A stretch of 64,000 nt of DNA from Propionibacterium sp. (lineage in GTDB: Bacteria > Actinomycetota > Actinomycetes > Propionibacteriales > Propionibacteriaceae). Under the pieces are notes generated by a model. The model had not been told where the DNA came from, ran no database searches, and saw only the letters and a program-made list of their open reading frames with translations. The DNA lies in the NCBI GenBank assembly GCA_012839035.1, contig DUOB01000009.1, positions 1 through 64,000 of the forward strand, written 5' to 3'. Numbering within the stretch: the stretch's first letter is position 1; every line of letters starts with the position of its first letter. A program made the position numbers and the translations under genes. Positions 8,562 to 16,266 of this stretch are shown in pieces.

Positions 8562-9860
8562 ATGTCGGTCCGCAGCGCTTATGCCGCGAAACTTGTTGAT
8601 GCCGCGACGGCCGTCGGCCATGTGCAGGACGGGGACGCGATCGTGGTGCCACTCGGTGCGGGAGAGCCGCCGACGCTGCTGCACGCGCTGTCCGCACGCC
8701 GGCATGAGTTGCGCAAGGTCACGGTGTTCCAACTGGTGGCGCTCAGGCACTATGACTACTACGACCCCGATACCGCGGAGAACGTCCGGCACCTGACGCC
8801 CTTTGTCGGCGCGGCGAGCCGCCGGGCGGTGAACGGTGGGTGGGCCGATTTCATCCCGGCGCACTTCTCCGAACTGCCCGGCCTCATCCGCTCCGAGCAG
8901 CTCGGCTCGGACGTCGTTCTCGCCCAGTGCTCGCCGATGGACGAGCACGGATTCTTCGCGCTGGGACTGAGCACGGACTACACCCTCGCCGCCGTGAGCA
9001 AGGCCCGGACCATCGTGCTCGAGGTCAACGAAAAGCTGCCGTTCACTTTCGGCAACTGCCACGTGCACGTCAGCAGGGTCGCGGCGATCGTCGAGTCCGA
9101 GCATCCACTGGCCACCCTTCCCGGCACGAGTGTGGGGGACGTCGAGAGGGCCATCGCCCGCAACGTCGCTGATCTCATTCCGGATGGCGCGACCCTCCAG
9201 ATCGGCATTGGCGGCATCCCCGACGCCGTCGTCGCCCAGTTGATGACCAAGAACGATCTCGGTCTGCACACCGAGATGATCGGCGATGGCCCGCTCGCGT
9301 TGATCGAGGCAGGTGTGGTCACGAACAACCACAAGAACGTCAACCGAGGCAAGGCCGTGGCAACGTTCGCGCTCGGCAGTGACAGGCTCTATGCCTGGAT
9401 GAATCGCAACCCCTCCATCGAGATGCGTCCCGTGGACGAGGTGAACGCGCCGCCGATCGCGGCCCTCAACGACAACCTCCACTCGATCAACTCGACGATG
9501 GCGATCGACCTGGTCGGCCAGTGCGCCTCGGAGGGCATCGGGACCCGGCTCTATTCGGGCACGGGCGGTCAGTTCGACTTCGTCCGCGCGGCCAACATCT
9601 CCAAGGGCGGCCGGTCGATCATCGCGGTCCCGGCGACGGCCAAGGGCGGAGAATTATCGACGATCGTGGTCTCCCACGTGCCGGGTACGCCGATCACGAC
9701 TCTGCGCAACGACGTGAACTTCGTCTGCACCGAATTCGGGACCGCCAAGCTCCGTGGTGCGTCCCTCCACGAGCGGGCCGAGCAGTTGATTTCGATCGCG
9801 CACCCGGACTTCCGCGACGAGCTCACCGAGCAGGCCAAGGAGCTGCACATCCTGCACTGA
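8562..9860 (+). CDS. Acetyl-CoA hydrolase/transferase family protein (4-hydroxybutyrate or acetate CoA-transferase type)
   Basis: A 432-residue family I CoA-transferase. The N-terminal part reads 'AVGHVQDGDAIVVPLGAGEP'; the C-terminal half has 'LQIGIGGIPDAV', the catalytic-Glu region 'LGLHTEMIGDGPLALIEAG', and 'SGTGGQFDFVRAANISKGGRSIIAVP', typical of the 4-hydroxybutyrate/acetate CoA-transferase branch. It would move CoA between acyl groups, with acetate or propionate likely in fermentative actinobacteria. An AGGAGG ribosome site at 8551-8556 fixes ATG 8562. Monocistronic by spacing, about 120 bp after the amidase-like gene. Confidence 0.9.
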   Translation: MSVRSAYAAKLVDAATAVGHVQDGDAIVVPLGAGEPPTLLHALSARRHELRKVTVFQLVALRHYDYYDPDTAENVRHLTPFVGAASRRAVNGGWADFIPAHFSELPGLIRSEQLGSDVVLAQCSPMDEHGFFALGLSTDYTLAAVSKARTIVLEVNEKLPFTFGNCHVHVSRVAAIVESEHPLATLPGTSVGDVERAIARNVADLIPDGATLQIGIGGIPDAVVAQLMTKNDLGLHTEMIGDGPLALIEAGVVTNNHKNVNRGKAVATFALGSDRLYAWMNRNPSIEMRPVDEVNAPPIAALNDNLHSINSTMAIDLVGQCASEGIGTRLYSGTGGQFDFVRAANISKGGRSIIAVPATAKGGELSTIVVSHVPGTPITTLRNDVNFVCTEFGTAKLRGASLHERAEQLISIAHPDFRDELTEQAKELHILH

Positions 9861-9950
9861 CCCGCCCTTGGTGCCCGCGAGGTGCTCGACGAAGGACGAG
9901 AACACCTATAAGTCTTCCCGGTGAGCCGATAACTGGTGACAATGGGCAGC

Positions 9951-11156
9951 ATGGCTGTTGAGATTGGCGTGCCCGGGGTCACCGATGCGGTGCAGATCGG
10001 TCAGGGCGGGTTCGGCAAGGTGTATCGGGCGCACCAGTCCGACCTCAATCGTGACGTCGCTGTCAAGGTGCTCACGAACGTGGACCTCGATGAGGAGGCC
10101 CAGCAGCGCTTCACCCGGGAGGCCCGCGCGATCGGTCGGTTGAGCGGCCATCCCAACGTGGTCGATGTCTATGCCCAGGGTCTCACCGACGACGGCGCTC
10201 CCTATCTGATCATGGAGTTGTGCGCCGGTGGCTCGCTCGGTGACCGCGTCAAACGGGGTCGGCCGCTGACCTGGCAGGAAGCGACCGAGAACGTCGTCGC
10301 GATCTCCGGGGCCCTGCAAACCGCGCACGCGGTCGGCATCCTGCACCGCGACATCAAACCCGCCAATCTGCTGGTCGATTCCTATGGCACGGCGAAGCTG
10401 GCCGACTTCGGGATCGCCCACGTCGGCAGTGAGGCAACGATGACCGCGACCGGCACGATGGCCGGGTCCCCGGCCCACATCGCGCCCGAGCTGATCATGG
10501 GCCAGAAGCCCACCCCGGCCAGCGACGTCTATTCGATGGCCTCCACCCTCTTCGCGCTGATCACCGGTCAGGCACCGTTCGTGCGGGAGGGGGACACCTC
10601 GCTGCTGCCCCTCATCCAGCGCATCACCCACGAGCCCGCGCCACACCTGGGTCAGTGGGGCGTACCCCCACCCATCGCCGACATCATCGCCGCCGCCATG
10701 GCGAAGAACCCGGCGGCCCGCCCGCAGTCGATCGAGGAGTTCGCGCAGGCGCTGATGACCGCACGCGGCCGGCTCGGCCTCCCGCCCGGGGACTATCGCG
10801 TTCAGCGGGCCGCTACCCCGGCGGTCGATTCCGGTCTGACGATGGTGCCGGCGGGCTATCCGACGCCGAGGGGGAGGGGTACGCCGCCACCGCCTGCCCA
10901 CCCCGCTCCGCAGCCCGGTCCAGCTCCCTATCCGGCCCATCCCCCGACACCCGGCGGCTGGCAGCCGCAGGTCCCAGCCGGAGCGGGCGGGGGCATGGTC
11001 GCTGCCAACACAGCGGAGGGTTCGAACGGTCGGGGGATCATCATCGCGTGCTGGGCCGTGGTGGTGGTGTGCCTGGTGGCAATGATCTGGATGTTGGTCC
11101 GGCGGGCGCAGCTGATGCAGGTCAGCGCACCGCTGCTGTCCCCGTTCTGGCCATGA
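9951..11156 (+). CDS. Membrane-anchored Ser/Thr protein kinase (PknB-like), first gene of six-gene operon
   Basis: A 401-residue Hanks-type kinase. The kinase domain covers residues 13-270: Gly loop 'IGQGGFGKVY' (16-25), Lys39 in 'VAVKVL', catalytic 'HRDIKPANLL' (Asp134), and 'DFGIAHV' (Asp152). The activation segment 'GTMAGSPAHIAPELI' is intact, so it is probably active. A Pro-rich linker leads to one C-terminal membrane helix, 'IIIACWAVVVVCLVAMIWML', leaving about 20 residues outside and no sensor domain. GTG 9936 and ATG 9942 are alternative starts. The stop overlaps the next start by 4 bp (ATGA at 11153), so its job is tied to the flavoprotein and transporter genes downstream. Confidence 0.92.
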   Translation: MAVEIGVPGVTDAVQIGQGGFGKVYRAHQSDLNRDVAVKVLTNVDLDEEAQQRFTREARAIGRLSGHPNVVDVYAQGLTDDGAPYLIMELCAGGSLGDRVKRGRPLTWQEATENVVAISGALQTAHAVGILHRDIKPANLLVDSYGTAKLADFGIAHVGSEATMTATGTMAGSPAHIAPELIMGQKPTPASDVYSMASTLFALITGQAPFVREGDTSLLPLIQRITHEPAPHLGQWGVPPPIADIIAAAMAKNPAARPQSIEEFAQALMTARGRLGLPPGDYRVQRAATPAVDSGLTMVPAGYPTPRGRGTPPPPAHPAPQPGPAPYPAHPPTPGGWQPQVPAGAGGGMVAANTAEGSNGRGIIIACWAVVVVCLVAMIWMLVRRAQLMQVSAPLLSPFWP

Positions 11157-12676
11157 CCAGCGGGCCCGGCTCCTCCGGCGATCTCACCGAGCGCCTGCGG
11201 ACGACATCGACGTGGACCGACGAGATGCTCGCGGAGGCCGGGATCCCCGTCGCGCACGTGCCCTTCGTCAGCGTGGGCGGCGGGTTCGGGTCCTTCGTGC
11301 TGGCCGATCGGTTGCGGATCTATGGCGTACCCCCCGAGCAGATCAAGGTCGTCTCCCCACGACCGAACGCCTGGGATACCTATCGGCACCTCGCGACGGT
11401 CTCCCAGATCCCGGATCACGAACGGATCCGGTCCGACTCCGCCTCCTGTCCGGACAACCTGTGGGGATATCCGAGCTATGCCTTCACCGAGGCCTGGCAG
11501 AAGAAGTCGTTGCGCCGGATCTGGCAGGTGGCGACCGAGCCGATCCTCGACGACTATTTCACTCCCCAGGCCGGGCAGGTCTATGCCGCGACGGCCAAGG
11601 AGGCCGAGCGGATCGGGTGGGCGGGGATGGTGCAGCCGGGCCGGGCACGGATGGTACGCCGGCACGCTGCCGGCGGTTATGTCGTCCTCGTCACCCCGCC
11701 GGCGGGTTGGGCACAGACCCGGCGGGTGGCGTACCGCTGCCGCTGGGCCCACATCGCCGTCGGCTATCCCGGGGTCAACTTCACCCCCGATCTGCAGGAC
11801 TATCGCCAGCGCACCGGCGATTTCACCCATGTGGTGAACGCCTATGAGCCGCACGAGCACGTCTATGAACAGCTGCGGGGACGCGGCGGGCGGGTGCTGG
11901 TGCGTGGCTCCGGGATCGTGGGTTCGCGCATCCTGCAGCGGCTGCTCGATGAAGTCGAGCGCCACGGTGCCCGGATCCAGGTGCTGCACCTGTTCCGCAC
12001 CTGGCGCGACGGCACCGCCGGGCCGTTGACGTTCCGGCGGGAGGCGAAGAACGGATTCCAGTACCAGGCGTTCAACTATGCGAAGGCCGCCTGGGGCGGC
12101 CAGCTCAAGGAGAAGCTCGAACGGCTCACCGGACAGGAACGCGCCGACTTCATCAAGGCCATGGGCGGCACCAACACCCCGCACCGCAAGGCATGGGACA
12201 CGCAGCTCGATCGGGCGCGCGCCTCGGGCGTCTATCGGGCAGCGGTCGGCACCGTGCAGTCGGTCGATCGCGGACAGACCGGGATCCAAACGACCCTCCG
12301 CACCCCCGACGGCACCACCACGCCGTTGGAGGCGGACTACATCATCGATGCCACGGGCCTGGTCGCCGACCTCAAGCAGTCCCAGCTCCTCGCCGACCTG
12401 CTCGAGCACACCGGTGCGGGCCGCAATCCGATGCGCCGGCTGGATGTGTCGAACCATTTCGAGATCACGGGTACGCGGAGTGAGCCGGGGCGCCTCTATG
12501 CCTCCGGCTCCATCACGCTGGGCGGGCCGTTCGCGCCGGTCGATTCCTTCCTCGGCCTGCAATACGTCGCCCAGCAGATCTCCGACGACCTGGTCCGGCA
12601 GGGGTTCGCGCCGAAGTTCGGCCCCGGGCGCTCGGTCGCGCAGTGGTGGCGCTGGGTCAAGGGGGTGGCGCCGTGA
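11153..12676 (+). CDS. Two-Rossmann FAD/NAD(P)-binding flavoprotein of unknown substrate
   Basis: A 507-residue protein. An N-terminal dinucleotide fold has 'VSVGGGFGSFVLADRL' (GGGFGS at 42-47) and a second nucleotide-binding motif 'VLVRGSGIVGSRILQRL' (GSGIVGS at 252-258). A C-terminal 'ADYIIDATGLVADLK' resembles the ATG motif of flavoprotein monooxygenases, and 'GRLYASGSITLGGPFAPVDSFLG' closes the FAD fold. This is the plan of class B monooxygenases and ornithine/lysine hydroxylases, but I do not recognise the subfamily. No membrane segment. Start and stop overlap the neighbouring genes by 4 bp each, implying strict co-expression with kinase, membrane and transporter proteins. Confidence 0.78.
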   Translation: MTSGPGSSGDLTERLRTTSTWTDEMLAEAGIPVAHVPFVSVGGGFGSFVLADRLRIYGVPPEQIKVVSPRPNAWDTYRHLATVSQIPDHERIRSDSASCPDNLWGYPSYAFTEAWQKKSLRRIWQVATEPILDDYFTPQAGQVYAATAKEAERIGWAGMVQPGRARMVRRHAAGGYVVLVTPPAGWAQTRRVAYRCRWAHIAVGYPGVNFTPDLQDYRQRTGDFTHVVNAYEPHEHVYEQLRGRGGRVLVRGSGIVGSRILQRLLDEVERHGARIQVLHLFRTWRDGTAGPLTFRREAKNGFQYQAFNYAKAAWGGQLKEKLERLTGQERADFIKAMGGTNTPHRKAWDTQLDRARASGVYRAAVGTVQSVDRGQTGIQTTLRTPDGTTTPLEADYIIDATGLVADLKQSQLLADLLEHTGAGRNPMRRLDVSNHFEITGTRSEPGRLYASGSITLGGPFAPVDSFLGLQYVAQQISDDLVRQGFAPKFGPGRSVAQWWRWVKGVAP

Positions 12677-13095
12677 CCCCGACACTGTTCGGCCGCATCC
12701 AGACCCGTTGGTTCGTCCTGCTCGTCATCGGCATCCCCTGGACGGTGTTCCTGATGGGTTTCGCGGCGTTGGCCGGCTCGTCCTATGGATCCCTGCTCCT
12801 CGGTGGGCTGATGGTCCTGGGGGTGGTGGGCCTGTTGGGCACGGTCTGGGAGTTCGCCTATCACGGGCTCCAACAGTTGCGCTGGGAGAAGGACTGGCCC
12901 GCGCTGTTCGGCTTTCTCACGATCATCAACGAGGGTCTGGTGCTGGCGCTGGTCATGGTGCTGCTCGACCGTCCGCTCGGACCGCTCGGCTGGTTCCACT
13001 TCGTGACCACGTGGCTGTGGATGTGGGTCTGGGTCAACGGTCCGATGCGGGTCGTCGCGCCCCGGTGGCGCTATCGCGGGGGAAGGCTGTTCTGA
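12673..13095 (+). CDS. Small four-helix membrane protein of unknown function
   Basis: A 140-residue hydrophobic protein starting at GTG 12673, which overlaps the flavoprotein stop (GTGA). Four membrane helices are visible: 'WFVLLVIGIPWTVFLMGFAAL', 'LLLGGLMVLGVVGLLGTVWEF', 'FLTIINEGLVLALVMVLL' and 'WFHFVTTWLWMWVWVNGPMRVV'. The Trp-rich last helix and conserved-looking 'WEFAYHGLQQLRWEKDWP' loop are its most distinctive parts. One base separates it from the transporter gene. It may be a membrane partner for the flavoprotein or a transporter subunit; this is inference from position only. Confidence 0.78.
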   Translation: MTPTLFGRIQTRWFVLLVIGIPWTVFLMGFAALAGSSYGSLLLGGLMVLGVVGLLGTVWEFAYHGLQQLRWEKDWPALFGFLTIINEGLVLALVMVLLDRPLGPLGWFHFVTTWLWMWVWVNGPMRVVAPRWRYRGGRLF

Positions 13096-13096
13096 G

Positions 13097-14311
13097 ATGG
13101 ACCTCTCCTTCGTCGATGAGGCGGCGACGCGACGGGCAGCCCTCGTCCAGCGACGGAAGCGGCTCGGCTATCTCGTGCCCGCCACGATCACGCTCGCCTG
13201 GCTGATCGGTCTCACCGTGTTCGGGCTCTGGCCCCGGGTCCTCGACAACTGGGCGGCGTTCCTGACGATGGTCGTCGGGTCGTTCGTGGCGGGCTCGACG
13301 CCCCAGGGCGGCGGCGCGGTCGCCTTCCCCGTGTTCACGAAAGGGCTCGGAATCTCCGCCGAGGTCGCTCGCGTGTTCTCCCTCTGCATCCAGACGATCG
13401 GCATGGGATCGGCCGCCCTCGTCATCCTGATCCGCCGGGTGCCGGTCGATGGGTTCGCGCTTCGGCTGGGCATCCCGTCGGCGCTCGTCGGGTTTTTTCT
13501 CGGGATCCACATGCTGAGCGACACCACCCGCCCGTTCTGGCCGTCGCTGCTCCCGGGTGCCTATCTCAAAGTCGCCTTCACCCTCCTCATCATGACCACG
13601 GCGACGATCGTGTGGCTGGGATCGCGAGTCCCGGTGCGGGAGGTACGCAGCCGGATCCGCCCCGCCGGTCCACGGCAGGGTGCGCTCCTCGTTGCGGCCA
13701 CGTTCATCGGCGGGGTGGCGTCGTCTCAGCTCGGATCGGGTGCGGACGTGTTCTTCTTCCTGGTCGCAGCGGTGCTGTTGGGCCTGGAGCCGCGGGTCGG
13801 CGTACCCACCTCCGTCATCATCATGGCCAGCGTCTCCGCCGCCGGTCTCGCCTATCTGGGGCTCGTCCACGGGATGCTCAACGTCGGCGTGCAGGGTGAT
13901 CAGGTGATCTCGATCGGCGGCCACCTGCTCGCCACACCGCTGAACGCCGGGCGCAACGACCTGCTCGGGCTCTGGCTCGCGGGGACTCTCGCGGCGTGTT
14001 GGACCGCCCCGCTCGGAGCTGCATTCGCCGCGGCCGTGTCGAACCGGGTGCTCGTCGGGTTCGTGGCAGCGCTCGCGCTCCTCGAGGTCATCACGACCAT
14101 CCTCTTCCTGCCGCAACTGCGCACGGATCCGGGGCTCACGGCGTTCGCCGTGGCTTCCGCGGTCGTGATGATGGTCGCGCTGTGGCTGGGGGATCGTTAT
14201 CGACACCGCATCGCCGGGACCGTCCTCGACGGGCGGGCATCGCTGGGTCGGGACGAGGTGGAGGCGGTGCCCGAGTACGCCGACCGCACCGAACGAGGGA
14301 GCCGCCAGTGA
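13097..14311 (+). CDS. TSUP-family (TauE/SafE-like) membrane transporter
   Basis: A 404-residue protein with about eight membrane helices, larger than most TSUP members (250-300 aa) owing to a charged N-terminal extension and a hydrophilic tail. The family's two pseudo-symmetric motifs are seen in 'VGSFVAGSTPQGGGAVAFPVFTKGLGI' (first half) and 'TFIGGVASSQLGSGADVFFFLVAAVL' (second half). TSUP proteins export sulfite, sulfoacetate or other small organic anions. The substrate here might be the product or substrate of the operon's flavoprotein. Its stop overlaps the second kinase start by 4 bp (GTGA at 14308). The cytoplasmic tail would be accessible to the kinases. Confidence 0.82.
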   Translation: MDLSFVDEAATRRAALVQRRKRLGYLVPATITLAWLIGLTVFGLWPRVLDNWAAFLTMVVGSFVAGSTPQGGGAVAFPVFTKGLGISAEVARVFSLCIQTIGMGSAALVILIRRVPVDGFALRLGIPSALVGFFLGIHMLSDTTRPFWPSLLPGAYLKVAFTLLIMTTATIVWLGSRVPVREVRSRIRPAGPRQGALLVAATFIGGVASSQLGSGADVFFFLVAAVLLGLEPRVGVPTSVIIMASVSAAGLAYLGLVHGMLNVGVQGDQVISIGGHLLATPLNAGRNDLLGLWLAGTLAACWTAPLGAAFAAAVSNRVLVGFVAALALLEVITTILFLPQLRTDPGLTAFAVASAVVMMVALWLGDRYRHRIAGTVLDGRASLGRDEVEAVPEYADRTERGSRQ

Positions 14312-15150
14312 GACGGATCGCCGACTACGAGTTCGTCCGGGAGCTCGGCACCGGCAACTACGGGACCTATTGGCTCGCGCGTACGCCGCAGCGGCTCGGC
14401 ATCGACGACGAGTTCTGTGCCGTCAAGGTCCTCGCGGCGCAGGCGAGCGGGGACGCGTTCAAGCGGATGGTGAACGAGCTGCGGCTGTTCGCGTCCGCCA
14501 AGTCTGATTGTCTGGTGACGCTGTTCGACGCCGGACACGAGGACGGTCAGCTCTTCTATGCCGCCCGCTATCACCCGCGTGGTTCGCTGGCAGAGGCGCA
14601 AGGGCTGTCGCCGGAGACGATCGTGCGGGCCGTCGCCGATGCCGCGCGGGGCGCGCACGCGCTCCATGAGCTCGGCGTGGCCCACCGGGACATCAAGCCG
14701 GCGAACATTCTGTTGACGGGATCGACGGGGAGCGCGCAACGGGCGCCTCGCGGCCCCGGCCCGACCGCGGTCCTCGCCGATCTCGGGTTGGCGCAGCGGT
14801 TGTCCCCGGGCCAGACGGTCACGGGGCTCGGGCCGATCGGCACCCTCGCCTTCATGGAACCCGGCGTCGCCCGCGGGCTTCCCGCCGGTCGGGCCTCGGA
14901 CATCTGGGGGCTGGCCGCGACGCTCCAGTCGGCCCTGACCGGGGTCGATCCGTTCCCCAACCTCCCGGGCAGCACCCTCGTGCACGCCCTGCACCACCTC
15001 CTGAACACCCCGCCCACCGTGACGATCACGGATTCCCGCTGGGCGGAGATCGCGCGCCGCGGGATGGCGGCGGAGCGCGGGGAGCGTTGGCGTACGGCCC
15101 TCGATTTCGCCCACGCCCTCGACGCCACGCTGACGGGAGCGCCGCGATGA
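14308..15150 (+). CDS. Atypical Ser/Thr protein kinase (soluble), DLG variant
   Basis: A 280-residue protein consisting almost only of a kinase domain. The Gly loop 'LGTGNYGTYWLA' (13-24), Lys40 in 'CAVKVL', and 'HRDIKPANILL' (Asp128) are present. The Mg-binding motif is DLG (Asp158) rather than DFG, with an insertion of about 15 residues rich in Ser/Gly/Arg/Pro before it. The activation segment ends 'GTLAFMEPG', so the APE glutamate is glycine (186). Catalysis is possible but the P+1 region is unusual. No membrane helix. Start GTG 14308 overlaps the transporter stop, and its own stop overlaps the FHA gene (ATGA). Confidence 0.85.
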   Translation: MRRIADYEFVRELGTGNYGTYWLARTPQRLGIDDEFCAVKVLAAQASGDAFKRMVNELRLFASAKSDCLVTLFDAGHEDGQLFYAARYHPRGSLAEAQGLSPETIVRAVADAARGAHALHELGVAHRDIKPANILLTGSTGSAQRAPRGPGPTAVLADLGLAQRLSPGQTVTGLGPIGTLAFMEPGVARGLPAGRASDIWGLAATLQSALTGVDPFPNLPGSTLVHALHHLLNTPPTVTITDSRWAEIARRGMAAERGERWRTALDFAHALDATLTGAPR

Positions 15151-16259
15151 GTGCGCCCGCGGTGCGCGTCGGGGCAGGCAACGGTGTTGCCGTGCGGGTG
15201 AAGGACCTGATCGCCTGGTTCGTGCCGCCGCCCGGCACCGAAACGGCCGGGCTCGTCCGGTCGCTCGTTCTCGCGGAGGACGCGGCCTCCGGGCTGCCAT
15301 TGGGTCCGTTGACGGAGTTGAGACGGAGTACGCCGGGTCTGTCCCTCGCCGTCGTCTCGCTGGGCCTCGAGTTCGGTCAGGCATGGGTGTGCGGTGACGC
15401 GGTCGTGACCATCGACGGCCCGGACGACCGGAGTGAGGTTCGCGTACGCGACGCCACCGGTGTCGCACAGCGGACGTTTCCGCTGCCCCGCTATGCGGTG
15501 CGGCTCGGAGAGGTCGGTGTCGGAGATACCTGGAGCCACCTCATCGAAGGGGCGGTGCCGGCGGGTGGGATCGCGATCGTCTGGGACCCGAGCCGCCATC
15601 CGCAGATGCCGGTCCGCCCGGTCGGCACCGCACACGGCCGAGTCGAGAGCCCGAGCCCCCTGGAAGGTGCGATCCCGGCGCCTGCCCAGCCCGGTCGGCC
15701 TCGTGCGGAAGTGGTGTCCCTCCTGGGTGGACAGGCCACCGGCACGCGGGCGCCCCTGCCGCTGGCGGGGGCGGAGGAGGAGTCGGTCGATCAGATCGAG
15801 GTGCCCGGTCTGCGGTGCGCACGCGGTCACTTCAACCACCCGCATGCGGCGAACTGCGCTTGGTGCGGCCTCGGCATGATCCAGGTCTCCCACGTGCTGG
15901 TGAAACGGCCGCGGCCTTCGCTGGGGGTGCTAGTCGTCGATGGGCGGGCCACGTTCACACTCGATGCCGACTATGTCCTGGGACGCATGCCGCACGTCGT
16001 GCCGGAGGTCGATGGCCGTCGGGTACGGGAGATCGTGCTCTCCGCCGACCGGGCCATCAGCCGCGCGCATGCCGCGATCCGCCTCGTGGAATGGGACGTG
16101 TGCGTCGAGGACCTCGGCTCGGGCATCGGGACCTGGATCCAGCAGCCGGGACAGATGCCGTTCCAGCTTCCGCCGGGCCAGCGGGTGCCGTTGGCGCCGG
16201 GGGCGACGGTGCACATCGGACCGCACCGCTTGACCTTCCACTCGCACTTCCTGCGCTGA
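15147..16259 (+). CDS. FHA-domain protein with a central Cys-pair motif, last gene of the operon
   Basis: A 370-residue cytoplasmic protein. The first ~170 residues are an uncharacterised beta-rich domain. A linker is followed by a short Cys/His motif with spacing C-x3-H ... C-x2-C ('CARGH' ... 'NCAWCGLG'), suggesting a small metal-binding ribbon. The C-terminus is an FHA domain: 'DYVLGRMP', 'SADRAISRAHAAIRLVEWDVCVEDLGSGIGTWI'. The R...S-R-H core of phosphothreonine binding is present. FHA proteins read phosphothreonine marks made by Hanks kinases, so it is the likely effector of the two kinases in this operon. Translationally coupled to the preceding kinase by ATGA. Confidence 0.85.
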   Translation: MSAPAVRVGAGNGVAVRVKDLIAWFVPPPGTETAGLVRSLVLAEDAASGLPLGPLTELRRSTPGLSLAVVSLGLEFGQAWVCGDAVVTIDGPDDRSEVRVRDATGVAQRTFPLPRYAVRLGEVGVGDTWSHLIEGAVPAGGIAIVWDPSRHPQMPVRPVGTAHGRVESPSPLEGAIPAPAQPGRPRAEVVSLLGGQATGTRAPLPLAGAEEESVDQIEVPGLRCARGHFNHPHAANCAWCGLGMIQVSHVLVKRPRPSLGVLVVDGRATFTLDADYVLGRMPHVVPEVDGRRVREIVLSADRAISRAHAAIRLVEWDVCVEDLGSGIGTWIQQPGQMPFQLPPGQRVPLAPGATVHIGPHRLTFHSHFLR

Positions 16260-16266
16260 GCGGATG

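Noticed and set aside
9951-16259. Defence island or toxin system reading of the kinase operon
   Set aside because: No nuclease, phage-sensing domain or toxin gene is present, and TSUP plus flavoprotein suggest metabolism or redox; kinases alone do not support defence.
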